A stretch of DNA of 64,000 bases from Pleurocapsa sp. PCC 7319. Lineage in GTDB: Bacteria; Cyanobacteriota; Cyanobacteriia; Cyanobacteriales; Xenococcaceae. The stretch covers positions 62,001 through 126,000 of the forward strand of contig NZ_KB235922.1 of the NCBI RefSeq assembly GCF_000332195.1. Reading direction: 5' to 3'. Positions 53,889 to 63,220 of the stretch are shown piece by piece. The notes under the pieces are model-generated. The model saw nothing but the letters and a program-made list of their open reading frames with translations. It was not told the DNA's origin and did no database searches. Every line of letters begins with the position of its first letter. Position 1 is the first letter of the stretch. The position numbers were made by a program, and so were the translations under genes.

Positions 53889-55739
53889 ATGACCATTGCT
53901 TCTCCGAATCCCAAAACCAAGAGTCAAAATCGAGAAAATGATTGGCGGTTATTTCTTAAACTTATTCCCTACACAAGAAAAAGCAGGGGAACTTTAGTAA
54001 TTTGTTTAATCCTGCTAGTACCTTTAGCTATAGCGGGCTCAGTTCAGCCGCTAATTATTGGTCAAGCCATATCCTTAATGCGGGAAGAACCAACCTGGTT
54101 TTTTTTAAATGGAGTATCTCTTGCTCAAGGAATTAATCTCCTAGCAGGACTATTGCTATTAACTATATTAATCAGGTTAATGTTTGCTTCGGTTCAAGGT
54201 TACTTAGTGCAAAAAATTGGACAGGAAATTACTGCTGAAGTTAGACAAGATTTGTTTACCCATGTTACTTCCCTGGCTTCGAGCTTTTTTGACCGTACTC
54301 CTGTCGGCAAACTAATCACTCGTATTGCTAGTGATGTAGAAGCTTTAGGTAATGTCTTTGCCAGTGGTGCGATTGGGGTGGTTAGCGACTTTGTTTCCAT
54401 TGTGGCGATCGTGGTGACGATTTACCTAGTGAACTGGAAACTAGCCTCGATTCTGGTCTTTATGTTGATTCCTGTTACGGCACTGATTATTTATTTCCAG
54501 CAGCAGTATCGTAAAGCTAACTACAAAGCTAGGGAAGAACTTTCTAAGCTCAATTCCATGCTGCAAGAAAATATTGCAGGAATTAATATCGTTCAGCTAT
54601 TTCGTCGTGAAAAATACAATAGTGAGATGTATCGCTCGATTAATGAACGCTATCGCTTAGAAATTGACAAAACTATCTTTCACGATTCGGCAGTGTCGGC
54701 GACATTAGAGTGGATTGCCCTAGTGGCGATCGCAGCGGTTCTTTGGCTAGGAGGTATTTTAGTGCTGCAAGACAGTATGACTTATGGAGCATTGTCCGCG
54801 TTTATTCTCTATTCCCAAAGGTTATTTAATCCACTTCGTCAGTTTGCCGATAAGTTTACTATGTTTCAGTCTGGGTTTACGGCAATCGAGAGGATTACAG
54901 AACTATTGAGTGAACCAATCGAAATCAGAGACAAAGTCATTTCTGTAGCTGACGGTCATCGCAGTTTATTAACAGAGCAAGTAGATAACTCAGTAACGGC
55001 TAAGGCGCAAACTGGTGAAATTCGCTTTGAAGATGTTTGGTTTGGTTATAAACCCGATGAGTACGTGCTCAAAGCATTAGACTTTACAATTAATCCTGGG
55101 GAAAAAGTGGCATTAGTTGGTCCTACAGGTGCTGGAAAAAGCTCGATTATTCGTTTACTTTGCCGTCTTTATGAACCCAGCAAGGGCAGAATTTTGGTAG
55201 ATGGTATTGATATCAGAGAAATTCCCCAGGCAGATTTACGTCGCTATATTGGCGTAATTTTACAAGAAAGTTTCTTGTTTGCGGGAGATGTTAAACGCAA
55301 TATTACTCTAGGTGATGGTTATTCCCTCGAAGAAGTTAAACAGGCAGCTAAACTAGTTAATATTGAGCGCTTTATCGAAGATTTGCCCAGTGGTTACAAT
55401 ACAGTGTTGCGAGAAAGAGGGACAAACCTTTCCGGGGGACAAAAACAACTTTTGGCTTTTGCCCGAGTAGCTATTCGTAATCCCCATATTTTAGTTTTAG
55501 ATGAAGCTACTTCTAGTTTGGATGTTGCCACTGAAGCATTAATTCAAGACGCTTTAGAACAGTTATTGATCAATCGCTCAGCAATTATTATTGCTCACCG
55601 TCTCTCTACTATCCGTAACGTAGATAAAATTTTGGTGCTTAAGCGTGGGGAATTAGTGGAATCTGGTAGTCATGATGAATTGCTGGCTGCTAAAGGACTC
55701 TATGCCAATTTATATAAATTACAAATGCTTGGTACTTGA
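53889..55739 (+). CDS. ABC exporter, fused permease-ATPase (MsbA-like)
   Basis: A 616-residue half-transporter. The membrane domain (about 20-340) has six helices, including GTLVICLILLVPLAIAGSVQ, ASILVFMLIPVTALIIYFQQ and ATLEWIALVAIAAVLWLGGI. The nucleotide-binding domain (about 375-612) has Walker A GPTGAGKSSI, Q-loop GVILQESFLF, signature LSGGQKQLLAFAR, Walker B ILVLDEATSSLD and the H-loop IIIAHRLST. It works as a dimer, flipping lipids or exporting an unknown compound. It is 107 bp after hisG and probably separate. Confidence 0.92.
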   Translation: MTIASPNPKTKSQNRENDWRLFLKLIPYTRKSRGTLVICLILLVPLAIAGSVQPLIIGQAISLMREEPTWFFLNGVSLAQGINLLAGLLLLTILIRLMFASVQGYLVQKIGQEITAEVRQDLFTHVTSLASSFFDRTPVGKLITRIASDVEALGNVFASGAIGVVSDFVSIVAIVVTIYLVNWKLASILVFMLIPVTALIIYFQQQYRKANYKAREELSKLNSMLQENIAGINIVQLFRREKYNSEMYRSINERYRLEIDKTIFHDSAVSATLEWIALVAIAAVLWLGGILVLQDSMTYGALSAFILYSQRLFNPLRQFADKFTMFQSGFTAIERITELLSEPIEIRDKVISVADGHRSLLTEQVDNSVTAKAQTGEIRFEDVWFGYKPDEYVLKALDFTINPGEKVALVGPTGAGKSSIIRLLCRLYEPSKGRILVDGIDIREIPQADLRRYIGVILQESFLFAGDVKRNITLGDGYSLEEVKQAAKLVNIERFIEDLPSGYNTVLRERGTNLSGGQKQLLAFARVAIRNPHILVLDEATSSLDVATEALIQDALEQLLINRSAIIIAHRLSTIRNVDKILVLKRGELVESGSHDELLAAKGLYANLYKLQMLGT

Positions 55740-55952
55740 ATGCTTTGATGTAGATATCAACGACTAGTCGAGCAAACTAATGAAGCTTGGTTCCCAAATC
55801 TATCCCATTGTAATATTTCACCACCTAAAATATTAACCAGAAAGTTTATTTTGCAATCAATATTGCCAATTTGATTTTGAGCGATTATGATTGTGCTTGA
55901 AAACAACTTACGTGTATTTTCTTAAATGATTTTACGGAATTAAACTAACCTG

Positions 55953-56075
55953 TATACTAAATCCGATTGACATGAGGTTATTTATGTAGACTAACTGGAA
56001 TACTGGAGGAGTAATTATTACTCATTGCTCATTACTTCGTTTATTTAAATAACCTACACCAACAGGATTTAATAC
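55953..56075. mobile_element. MITE family B, copy 2 (about 123 bp)
   Basis: Left end ATACTAAATCCGATTGACAT; right end on the complement GTATTAAATCCTGTTGGTGT; inner blocks AGGTTATTTA on both sides. It matches copy 1 at 6409-6552 in ends and heptamer core. In the long gap 55740-56792 the other items are a 27-bp tandem repeat (56690-56765) and short inverted repeats; no intact gene was found. Confidence 0.65.
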
Positions 56076-56689
56076 CAGCTAGCATTTGTAAATTTTGAGA
56101 TGTTTAAGCAACAAAAACTTTTCCCATAAATCAATTGGAGAATAAGGCAACCAATTATCAATTCAATGTTGATTAGATTTTGGCGCAGTAATGCTAAGCA
56201 AGCTGGCGAACTTGTCGTCATTTAATCGTCATGTAAATTTAGTATTTACTTCAAAGGTTTGCAAAGGTTTTCTTGGATTACTAGATAGCAAAATAGCCAA
56301 AATACTAGAATTTTGGGAAATAATTAAGTTTAAAAATAGCGAACATCTTAATTGATCGGGCAATTAATTAGAGAAACATTTCGTTGTGCTATAAAAAGAT
56401 TTCTTTTTAACAACGATTTAATTTCTTAAGTGTGTTGATATAGCCCTACATTTTGCTGCCAATAAATGATTAACGTCTGAACTGTATGCAGACATCAGAC
56501 TGTCATGCCAAATAAGTTGACTCCTCACCATCATAAATGGACGGTGAAGAGTAGGTTAAAAGGAAAAGAGAAAAGGGAAAACGGAAAAAAATTAATCCTT
56601 TCCCCCTTAACCTTAACCCTTTCCCAATTGTCATAAATGACGGGGCTTTGAAGCCATTTATTAAATGGTCATGACTAAGTATCACCCTC

Positions 56690-56765
56690 CCGACTTAATG
56701 TTACTCAATTGCTTTTCCGACTTAATGTTACTCAGTTGCTTTTCCGGCTTAATGTTACTCAAGCG
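56690..56765. repeat. Three tandem 27-bp repeats
   Basis: CCGACTTAATGTTACTCA begins three consecutive units: 56690-56716, 56717-56743 and a truncated third to 56765 (CCGGCTTAATGTTACTCA). Units differ at only one or two bases. They stand just before the glycosyltransferase pseudogene. They could be transposon-end binding sites or an operator array; I cannot decide. Confidence 0.75.
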
Positions 56766-56792
56766 TATTATTAATGGTTCATTGATTTACCC

Positions 56793-57113
56793 ATGGAGAT
56801 TGCCGTCATAGGCGTTAAAGGAATTCTCACTAAACAGGAGGAAATAGAACACTATTGCCAAGAATTATAGCCGTACAAAGTTGTATTAGGACAAGTTTAT
56901 TTGATTGCTCGTAAGTAACGAGTAATGAGTAATTAGTAATGAGTAATAAGTGTTCTAATAAAAGTCCGTATTGCTATATATCCCACAATTATTGCGCGAG
57001 GATATCAGGTGGACCTATTTGTTCAAGCGAAATACCTTCGACAGCCTTGGTTTTCTATCTACTATATGGAGTTTTTAATAACTAATTTTAGAGTGTTGTT
57101 TACAAATACATGA
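56793..57113 (+). pseudogene. GT4 glycosyltransferase remnant split by a MITE
   Basis: ATG at 56793 starts MEIAVIGVKGILTKQEEIEH then YCQEL, the N-terminus of a GT4 glycosyltransferase (the family usually reads KGLPxKQGGIEHYCxELYP). The next codon is interrupted by the MITE at 56868-56976. Directly after it the frame resumes as YPTIIARGYQVDLFVQAKYL then RQPWFS, as expected for that family, before degenerating to a TGA at 57111. Removing the MITE plus one TA restores QELYP exactly. The rest of the enzyme is missing, so the gene is dead by deletion as well as insertion. Confidence 0.82.
56868..56976. mobile_element. MITE family A, copy 3 (109 bp), inside a pseudogene
   Basis: Ends TAGCCGTAC...GTATTGCTA with TA duplicated at 56866-56867 and 56977-56978. 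The reading frame on either side fixes the boundary and the TA duplication, making this the best-defined copy of the family. Confidence 0.85.
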
Positions 57114-57150
57114 AAACCACTCAATTGCTTTAGCCATAAGAGTTACAGCT

Positions 57151-58254
57151 ATGAAATCACCAAGAGTTTCCATCATTATTTCTGCTTACAATGCAATGAA
57201 GTATTTGCCAGCTACGGTAAATAGTGTTCGGCAACAAACTTTTTCTAATTTTGAAGTCTTAATTTTTAATAATGGCAGTATTTTTAATAATGGCAGTTCC
57301 GACCATATCAATAAGTCGTTTCAATGTTTGAGAGATCTGCGTTTTAAGTTAATCTCTTATCCCTCTTTGAGAATTTCGGAAACTCTTAATTTAGGGATTA
57401 CCAAAGCAAGAGGAGAGTATGTGGCTTTTTTAGATGCTGATGACTTATGGCATCCTCGTAAGCTGCAAAAACAGGTGTCTTGTTTTGACCGTTATCCTGA
57501 AATTGGCTTGGTACATTCTTGGTTAAAGTTAATTGATAACTGGGGCAACTTTACAGGTAGAGTCTTAAAAAATAATCTTTCTGGATGGGTGGAACCAAAA
57601 ATTCTAGAACGCAACCAGATCAGCTCTCCGTCGGTGATGATTCGTCGTCGTTGTTTTGATTCTGTAGGATTGTTTGATCCACAGCTTCGGACTGCACAAT
57701 ATTGGGATATGTGGATTCGGCTTAGCCGTCGCTATCCATTTATGGCGATCGCTGAACCTTTAACTTATTGTCGACAATATCAAGACCGCATCAGTAAAAA
57801 TTGGCTAGTGATGGAAACCAGTTTTCAGGCAACTATTGAAAAAGCCTATGCTGTTGTACCATCAGAGCGCCTTTACCTCAAAAATCTTAGTTACGCTTAT
57901 CTCAGTCTTCATTTAGCTGAGAAAGTACTGCAAAGTAAAAACCCAGATTCAGTAATTGCCCATAATTATTGTCGTCAAGCTCTAGAACATTCACCCCATA
58001 TCGGGTTCTCTACCGAATTTTTACAACTTAGTTTGGCAGTGATGATGCTGCACTACTTGAAAAGCGATCGCTATAAACAACTGGTGTTATGGATTCAGAC
58101 TACTCGAGTTTTTTTTCAGGCGATCGCCAAGAAAGGCAAATTCCAGATCCGTAGTTTTTGGACTTGGATGATGGAGGAAGTAGAACCTCTCAGTTTTTGC
58201 TACCGCCGAAAAATCAAACATCTGAAAAGACTGTTCACTGACTCTAATTACTGA
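57151..58254 (+). CDS. GT2-family glycosyltransferase with an 18-bp in-frame duplication
   Basis: A 367-residue inverting glycosyltransferase: VSIIISAYNAMKYLPATVNS, VRQQTFSNFEVLIFNNGS, the DXD motif AFLDADDLWHPRKLQKQV and SSPSVMIRRRCFDSVGLFD. Residues 38-43 and 44-49 are both IFNNGS, from an exact 18-bp tandem repeat at 57262-57297, in the loop where GT2 enzymes normally have VDDGS; the acids are Asn here. The last codons and stop lie in a heptamer array (58245-58274). It is probably part of a cell-surface glycan locus with the next gene. Confidence 0.88.
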   Translation: MKSPRVSIIISAYNAMKYLPATVNSVRQQTFSNFEVLIFNNGSIFNNGSSDHINKSFQCLRDLRFKLISYPSLRISETLNLGITKARGEYVAFLDADDLWHPRKLQKQVSCFDRYPEIGLVHSWLKLIDNWGNFTGRVLKNNLSGWVEPKILERNQISSPSVMIRRRCFDSVGLFDPQLRTAQYWDMWIRLSRRYPFMAIAEPLTYCRQYQDRISKNWLVMETSFQATIEKAYAVVPSERLYLKNLSYAYLSLHLAEKVLQSKNPDSVIAHNYCRQALEHSPHIGFSTEFLQLSLAVMMLHYLKSDRYKQLVLWIQTTRVFFQAIAKKGKFQIRSFWTWMMEEVEPLSFCYRRKIKHLKRLFTDSNY

Positions 58255-58274
58255 TTACTAATTACTGATTACTA
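58245..58274. repeat. Tandem ATTACTG/ATTACTA heptamers overlapping a stop codon
   Basis: Four 7-bp units (AATTACTGATTACTAATTAC then TGATTACT) overlap the end of the GT2 gene and supply its TAC TGA end. Confidence 0.65.
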
Positions 58275-58300
58275 GAAATCTGATAGTAAGGAGCAAAGCA

Positions 58301-59443
58301 TTGCCTAAAATTGTCTTAATTCATCCTAGCGCCGGAGTTAACTGGAACGGTAATTCGGCAACTTTTGCCCTCGAATTAGCTCGTCGTCTTGATAACTACT
58401 TTGAAGTAGAATTGCTCAGTGGGGCAGAATGTGGTTCTTTTAGTCGTCCGATTAAATCAATTACTCGCAGTGATGTGTCTAATTTAGCTTGCCACCCGAT
58501 AATTTCTGCTATCTTACACAAGTGGTTTGCTCATCCCGAAGTCGCGGTCGAACACCTAACTAGTTTTTTACCCTGTGTAGCCTATCTGCTTAAACATCCA
58601 GCAGATTTAATTTTTCCGCAAAATGATTATGGCGGTTTATTCGTCGCTAATTGTGTTCGGGCAATTAAAGGTACTCCTATTCTGTTTACAGAACACAATA
58701 GCTTATTAGATAACGGCAAGTATTTAAAGCGCAATTTGTCACTCCAGCCAGATCGCTTGATTGTGCTTAACCCCGAAGTTGCTGACTATGTTCGTTTTCT
58801 GGCTCCTGAGCAATTGTTAAATGTTATTCCTCAAGGAGTAAATACAGAAGAATTTTCACCCATAGGTAAAGCTATCCCTACAGGTCTATCTAAACCAACT
58901 GTATTATGTGTTGCTCCTTTAAATCGTGATGGAAATCAAAGAATTGAACTAACTATTAAAGCTGTCTCTCGCTTACCCCGGGCTAGCCTCTTAATTTGTG
59001 GTAATGGCGCAGATCGTGATTATTTTCAAGCTTTAGGCGATCGCCTTTTAGGTGCAGATCGGTTTCAAATTAGATTCTTTGCCTATGCTCAAATGCCCCA
59101 AGTTTATCGTAGTGCTAATGTTTTTACTCTGGCATCCAAGGAAGAACCCCGGGGACTTGCCTATCTTGAGGCTATGGCTTGTGGTTTACCCGTTGTCGCT
59201 ACTGATGACTCTGTTCGCCGTTATCTCATTGGCAATGGTGGCATTACCTGCAATGTTAATAATCTTGATGCCTATACTAAGTCTTTACAGATGGCGATAG
59301 ACAGACATTGGCATTGGCAACAAAAACCTAGACAAAATGCTCTACGTTTCAGTTGGCAAGAAACTACAATGCTCTACCGCAAAGCAGTTTTACAAACTTG
59401 TTCACAACCACGCTTAACCGCTCGATATGCAAGGATTACATAG
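58301..59443 (+). CDS. GT4-family glycosyltransferase (TTG start)
   Basis: A 380-residue GT4 enzyme. It begins at TTG 58301 with AAGGAGCAAAGCA upstream as a good ribosome site; the first strand KIVLIHPSAGVNWNGNSATF needs this start. C-terminal domain: LCVAPLNRDGNQRIELTIKA, LLICGNGADRDYFQALGDRL, FTLASKEEPRGLAYLEAMAC (E-x7-E, here EEPRGLAYLE) and GLPVVATDDS. It likely retains anomeric configuration and acts with the upstream GT2 in a surface polysaccharide or glycolipid. Acceptor unknown. Confidence 0.87.
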   Translation: MPKIVLIHPSAGVNWNGNSATFALELARRLDNYFEVELLSGAECGSFSRPIKSITRSDVSNLACHPIISAILHKWFAHPEVAVEHLTSFLPCVAYLLKHPADLIFPQNDYGGLFVANCVRAIKGTPILFTEHNSLLDNGKYLKRNLSLQPDRLIVLNPEVADYVRFLAPEQLLNVIPQGVNTEEFSPIGKAIPTGLSKPTVLCVAPLNRDGNQRIELTIKAVSRLPRASLLICGNGADRDYFQALGDRLLGADRFQIRFFAYAQMPQVYRSANVFTLASKEEPRGLAYLEAMACGLPVVATDDSVRRYLIGNGGITCNVNNLDAYTKSLQMAIDRHWHWQQKPRQNALRFSWQETTMLYRKAVLQTCSQPRLTARYARIT

Positions 59444-59469
59444 CTTGCTGTTTTTGTACTGTTCTTAAA

Positions 59470-59505
59470 TTGATCTAATAAATTATGTTGATCTAATAAA
59501 TTATG
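59470..59505 (+). repeat. 18-bp tandem duplication containing a start codon
   Basis: TTGATCTAATAAATTATG occurs twice in a row (59470-59487, 59488-59505). The second copy ends with the ATG of the next gene; the first copy's ATG runs into TAA after two codons. Confidence 0.85.
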
Positions 59506-59859
59506 GATATTATAAACTGTGGACCATTGGAATTGCTATCGCCACCTAAAGATTGCTGTCAGGAATGCGCTATTAAACATCATCCCTCCCAGCCACATAA
59601 TCCACGAACTTTTTATTATCAATATAATTTTTTGATAAAACATAAACGCCCTGCTACCTGGGCTGATGCGATGGCACATTGTAACCAACAAGTAAAGGAT
59701 AAATGGTTGTCTAAATTGAAAAAACTAAACATTGATGTAAGTAGCACTAACATAACTGGCAATATAAAATCAGAACAGGAAGTACGAGATCGCGATTCAA
59801 TTATGAATTTGAGTTTATTTGCAAAACGTAAAGCATCACCGGCACGCGAGAAAACTTGA
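59503..59859 (+). CDS. Small protein with a phage-type HN..YYQY..AMAHC motif
   Basis: A 118-residue soluble protein. CCQECAIKHHPSQPHNPRTF, FYYQYNFLIKHKRPATWADA and MAHCNQQVKDKW resemble a motif family I remember from Firmicutes prophages (HNxxSLYYQYxFxxxHGRWPTWxDAMAHC). The conserved Cys and His residues suggest a zinc site. The C-terminal 40 residues are unrelated and polar. Function unknown even in phages. It stands alone; its start codon is inside an 18-bp tandem duplication. Confidence 0.7.
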   Translation: MDIINCGPLELLSPPKDCCQECAIKHHPSQPHNPRTFYYQYNFLIKHKRPATWADAMAHCNQQVKDKWLSKLKKLNIDVSSTNITGNIKSEQEVRDRDSIMNLSLFAKRKASPAREKT

Positions 59860-60242
59860 AGAAAAAATAGTAGTCCTAAAAAGGAATGGATAAGGGAAAA
59901 TAGCAAGTAGTTTTCTCTTGGAAGTTGATTCATTATTACAACGTTTCTTTACCTGTTTGTTCTTCCTTCTGTTTTTGGGACTACCGAAAATCTATTTCAC
60001 TTTTAGATATCTTGATGATAAATAATTTGTTTAAATCAAAAATAAGCAGCGACATAAGATATTTAAATTTAAAATGGCACTAGAACAGAATTGAATCTAG
60101 CTCTAATGCCACTTAGTATTTATTATGTTTTCGTTATAGTTAAGGTCTTTATATTTGCTGACCTCATTTAAATCTATATATATAATCCCAGGTATTTCAG
60201 ACGTTTCTTTGTTTCGTAATATTTTCTTTATATTTAGCTAGG
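59860..60242. other. 383-bp convergent gap
   Basis: AT-rich. One hairpin is visible near 60075-60112 (TGGCACTAGA with TCTAATGCCA), possibly a shared terminator for the converging genes. No frame, tRNA or MITE ends were seen. Confidence 0.4.
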
Positions 60243-60797
60243 TCAAGAGTTATTACTTTTTGTTGCGTCATCAGATTCTGCTATCAAAGATACTCCTATT
60301 TGCTTTGAGAACCAGATTTCAAAATCCCGAATTGGATGAGAACGAAAGGCAATCAAAGGATCGATTATTGGTTCTACCAAAATCGTAAACATTCCTAAAC
60401 GATTACCAGCTAAGACATCTGTAAATAAGCGATCGCCCACCATTGCCACCTTTTCCACGGGTAAGCTCATTGCCGCAGCAGCGGCTCTTAGTTTGCGACG
60501 AGAAGGTTTTTTCGCGGCTGAAATAAAAGGTAAATCAACAGATTCAGCAATATTGCCAATACGAGATTGACTAATATTGTTGCTAACTAGCCAAATAGGA
60601 GTAGTTTGTCTGATTTCTGCAATCCACTGCTGCAGTTCTAAAGAAGCTTCTCGTTGATTAAACGGAACTAATGTTTCGTCGACATCTAATATCAGCCCGC
60701 TAATCGAGTTTTCCTTAAGTATTTGAGGTGTTAAAGCAAAAATAGTACCTCCTAGAACCAAATTCGGCTGTAGCAAGGTAATAATGGGCGTAAACAT
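60243..60797 (-). CDS. YqeG-family HAD phosphatase
   Basis: A 184-residue HAD subclass IIIA phosphatase. Motif I is LILDVDETLVPFN, motif II WLVSNNISQSR, motif III AAKKPSRRKLRAA and motif IV VAMVGDRLFTDVLAGN. This set matches YqeG; plant relatives are phosphatidylglycerophosphate phosphatases, so a role in phosphatidylglycerol synthesis is possible (inference). It is divergent from hemH with 226 bp between the starts. Confidence 0.88.
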   Translation of the reverse strand: MFTPIITLLQPNLVLGGTIFALTPQILKENSISGLILDVDETLVPFNQREASLELQQWIAEIRQTTPIWLVSNNISQSRIGNIAESVDLPFISAAKKPSRRKLRAAAAAMSLPVEKVAMVGDRLFTDVLAGNRLGMFTILVEPIIDPLIAFRSHPIRDFEIWFSKQIGVSLIAESDDATKSNNS

Positions 60798-61023
60798 GGG
60801 ATTAGAAATAACAAATTACTACTCAACGGAGTTTATCTTACCGATTCTAGAGAGAATTTGGCTTAATAGTTCGCAAATTCATAGCTAAATTTTCGACAAA
60901 ATGCCACCAAACATATAAATTTGGTCAGTTAAGTTCTGTGTACAGTGAACAGCGAAACCTAAAGAAAAGATATATTGTTAAAATTAGTAAAGAAACTGAA
61001 AATTTAAATAAGCTATTAGAACT

Positions 61024-62187
61024 ATGGGTCGTATTGGAGTTTTACTACTTAACTTAGGCGGACCCGACAAAATCGAAGATGTCCGTCCCTTTCTGTACAA
61101 TTTATTTTCTGATCCAGAGATTATTCGCCTGCCAGTTAAAGCCTTACAGAAGCCGCTGGCTTGGTTGATTTCGACTTTAAGAGCCAAAACATCTCAAGAA
61201 AACTATTTAGAAATTGGTGGAGGCTCTCCTCTACGAGAAATAACAGAAGCACAGGCAGAAGCTCTCGAAATTAAGCTGAAAGAAATGGGGCAGGATGCCA
61301 AAATTTACATTGGTATGCGCTATTGGCATCCTTTTACAGAAGAAGCGATCGCTCAAATCAAAAATGATGGTATTAGAGAGGTAGTTATTTTACCGCTTTA
61401 TCCTCAATTCTCAATTAGCACTAGTGGCTCAAGTTTCCGGGTATTAGAGGAAATGTGGTCAACAGACCAAGCTTTACAAGAAGTCAAATATACTTTAATT
61501 CCCTCTTGGTATGAACATTCTGGCTATCTGCAATCTATGGCAGATTTAATTAGACAAGAACTAGATAAGTTTCCCAATCCAGACAAAGCTCATGTCTTTT
61601 TTAGTGCCCATGGCGTTCCAGTCAGTTATGTTGAAGAGGCGGGAGATCCCTATCAGAAAGAGATTGAAGAATGTACTCGTCTAATTATGCAAACTTTGGG
61701 ACGATCAAATCAGTACACTTTAGCCTATCAAAGTAAAGTAGGTCCAGTAGAGTGGTTACAACCTTATACTGATGATGCCCTCGAAAAATTAGGGGAAAAG
61801 GGAGTAGAAGATTTGGCTGTCGTACCCATCAGCTTCGTTTCTGAGCATATTGAGACTCTCCAAGAAATAGATATCGAATACCGTGAAGTAGCTGAAGAGG
61901 CTGGAATCAAAAATTTCCGTCGCGTTCCTGCCTTAAATGTTCATCCCGGTTTTATTGACTCTTTGGCTGATTTAGTCGTTGATTCTTTGGATTCTAATCC
62001 TTGTACTTTTGCAGGGGTAACTCATCCCAAAGAAAATATGAAAATGTATCCTCAAGAGAAGTGGCAGTGGGGCTTAACTACCGCAGCTGAAGTTTGGAAT
62101 GGTCGTTTAGCTATGTTGGGCTTTATTGGTTTGTTAGTAGAATTAATTAGTGGTAGCGGTCCTTTACATATGGTAGGTATACTTTAG
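61024..62187 (+). CDS. hemH: Ferrochelatase with C-terminal chlorophyll-binding (CAB) domain
   Basis: A 387-residue enzyme inserting Fe2+ into protoporphyrin IX. Signatures: [75 protein letters not shown] (catalytic His), [17 protein letters not shown] and [20 protein letters not shown] (catalytic Glu). A Pro/charged linker leads to a tail (about 350-385) with [20 protein letters not shown], the Hlip/CAB motif ExxNGRxAMxGF. This is typical of cyanobacterial and plastid type II ferrochelatase. Confidence 0.97.
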   Translation: MGRIGVLLLNLGGPDKIEDVRPFLYNLFSDPEIIRLPVKALQKPLAWLISTLRAKTSQENYLEIGGGSPLREITEAQAEALEIKLKEMGQDAKIYIGMRYWHPFTEEAIAQIKNDGIREVVILPLYPQFSISTSGSSFRVLEEMWSTDQALQEVKYTLIPSWYEHSGYLQSMADLIRQELDKFPNPDKAHVFFSAHGVPVSYVEEAGDPYQKEIEECTRLIMQTLGRSNQYTLAYQSKVGPVEWLQPYTDDALEKLGEKGVEDLAVVPISFVSEHIETLQEIDIEYREVAEEAGIKNFRRVPALNVHPGFIDSLADLVVDSLDSNPCTFAGVTHPKENMKMYPQEKWQWGLTTAAEVWNGRLAMLGFIGLLVELISGSGPLHMVGIL

Positions 62188-62263
62188 TGTAGTATAGCTC
62201 CAATACAACTGTTAAAAATAGCTGTTTAAAATCAGATTATTCCCATACATTCCCATACAAAAT

Positions 62264-62298
62264 AAAAAAGATTCATCAATAGTAATGAATCTTTTTTT
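62264..62298. terminator. Bidirectional terminator between hemH and rpe
   Basis: AAAAAGATTCAT pairs with ATGAATCTTTTT around an 8-nt loop, with A-tract on one side and T-tract on the other, so it can end both the rightward hemH and the leftward rpe transcripts. Confidence 0.87.
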
Positions 62299-62348
62299 AG
62301 TAACTTATTAACAACAATCAAATTTTAGCAATGTAGATTGATTAAATT

Positions 62349-63044
62349 TTAAGCAGTTGCCAACTCAGGCTGAGAGCTTTTACTATTACGAATGCCTTCA
62401 ATAGCTTCGGCATAGTCAGGTGCTTTGAATACTGCAGAACCAGCAACAATGGCATTTGCACCAGCTTCTAGAACCTGCCAAGTATTATTGGGTTTTAGTC
62501 CACCGTCAACTTCAATCCAAGGATCTAGTCCTTTTTCGTCGCACATTTTGCGTAGTCTAGCTACTTTATCTACCATTTCAGGAATGAAGCTTTGACCACC
62601 AAAACCAGGGTTAACGCTCATGATCAAGATCAGGTCGCACAGAGGTAAAACGTGTTCAATTAGAGATAGTGGAGTGCCAGGATTTAGTACAACCCCTGCT
62701 TGCTTACCTAGCTCGCGAATTTGACCTAAAGTACGGTGTAAATGAGGAGAAGCGTTATGTTCTGCATGGACAGAGATAATGTCTGCACCAGCTTTAGCAA
62801 AATCTTCGACGTACTTTTCTGGTTCAACAATCATTAAATGAACATCTAAAGGCTTTTTCGTGTGAGGACGAACTGCTTTAACAATCATCGGACCAATAGT
62901 AATGTTAGGCACAAATCTACCATCCATTACATCAATATGAATCCAATCTGCACCAGCTTTATCTACCGCTTCTATTTCTTCGCCCAAGCGACTAAAATCT
63001 GCTGATAAAATTGAGGGGGAAATAACAGTTTTCTTACTAGTCAT
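62349..63044 (-). CDS. rpe: Ribulose-phosphate 3-epimerase
   Basis: A 231-residue TIM-barrel enzyme interconverting ribulose-5-phosphate and xylulose-5-phosphate in the Calvin and pentose phosphate cycles. Motifs: [36 protein letters not shown] (metal Asp and His), [32 protein letters not shown] and [20 protein letters not shown] then [11 protein letters not shown]. It ends at the bidirectional terminator shared with hemH. Confidence 0.97.
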   Translation of the reverse strand: MTSKKTVISPSILSADFSRLGEEIEAVDKAGADWIHIDVMDGRFVPNITIGPMIVKAVRPHTKKPLDVHLMIVEPEKYVEDFAKAGADIISVHAEHNASPHLHRTLGQIRELGKQAGVVLNPGTPLSLIEHVLPLCDLILIMSVNPGFGGQSFIPEMVDKVARLRKMCDEKGLDPWIEVDGGLKPNNTWQVLEAGANAIVAGSAVFKAPDYAEAIEGIRNSKSSQPELATA

Positions 63045-63220
63045 AAATTTTATTTCTCTGAGTTTTGTATCGAGTGTAACAAAAATTTATCTATTTACTC
63101 AATACGATATCATGTTTTTTCCTTTTAATGACTGTTACTAGAGGTATATATTTATTTATCTAGATTATGAGTTTAATTGTGTTGATAATATCTCTGATAA
63201 ATTGAACCCCAAAAATTTAT

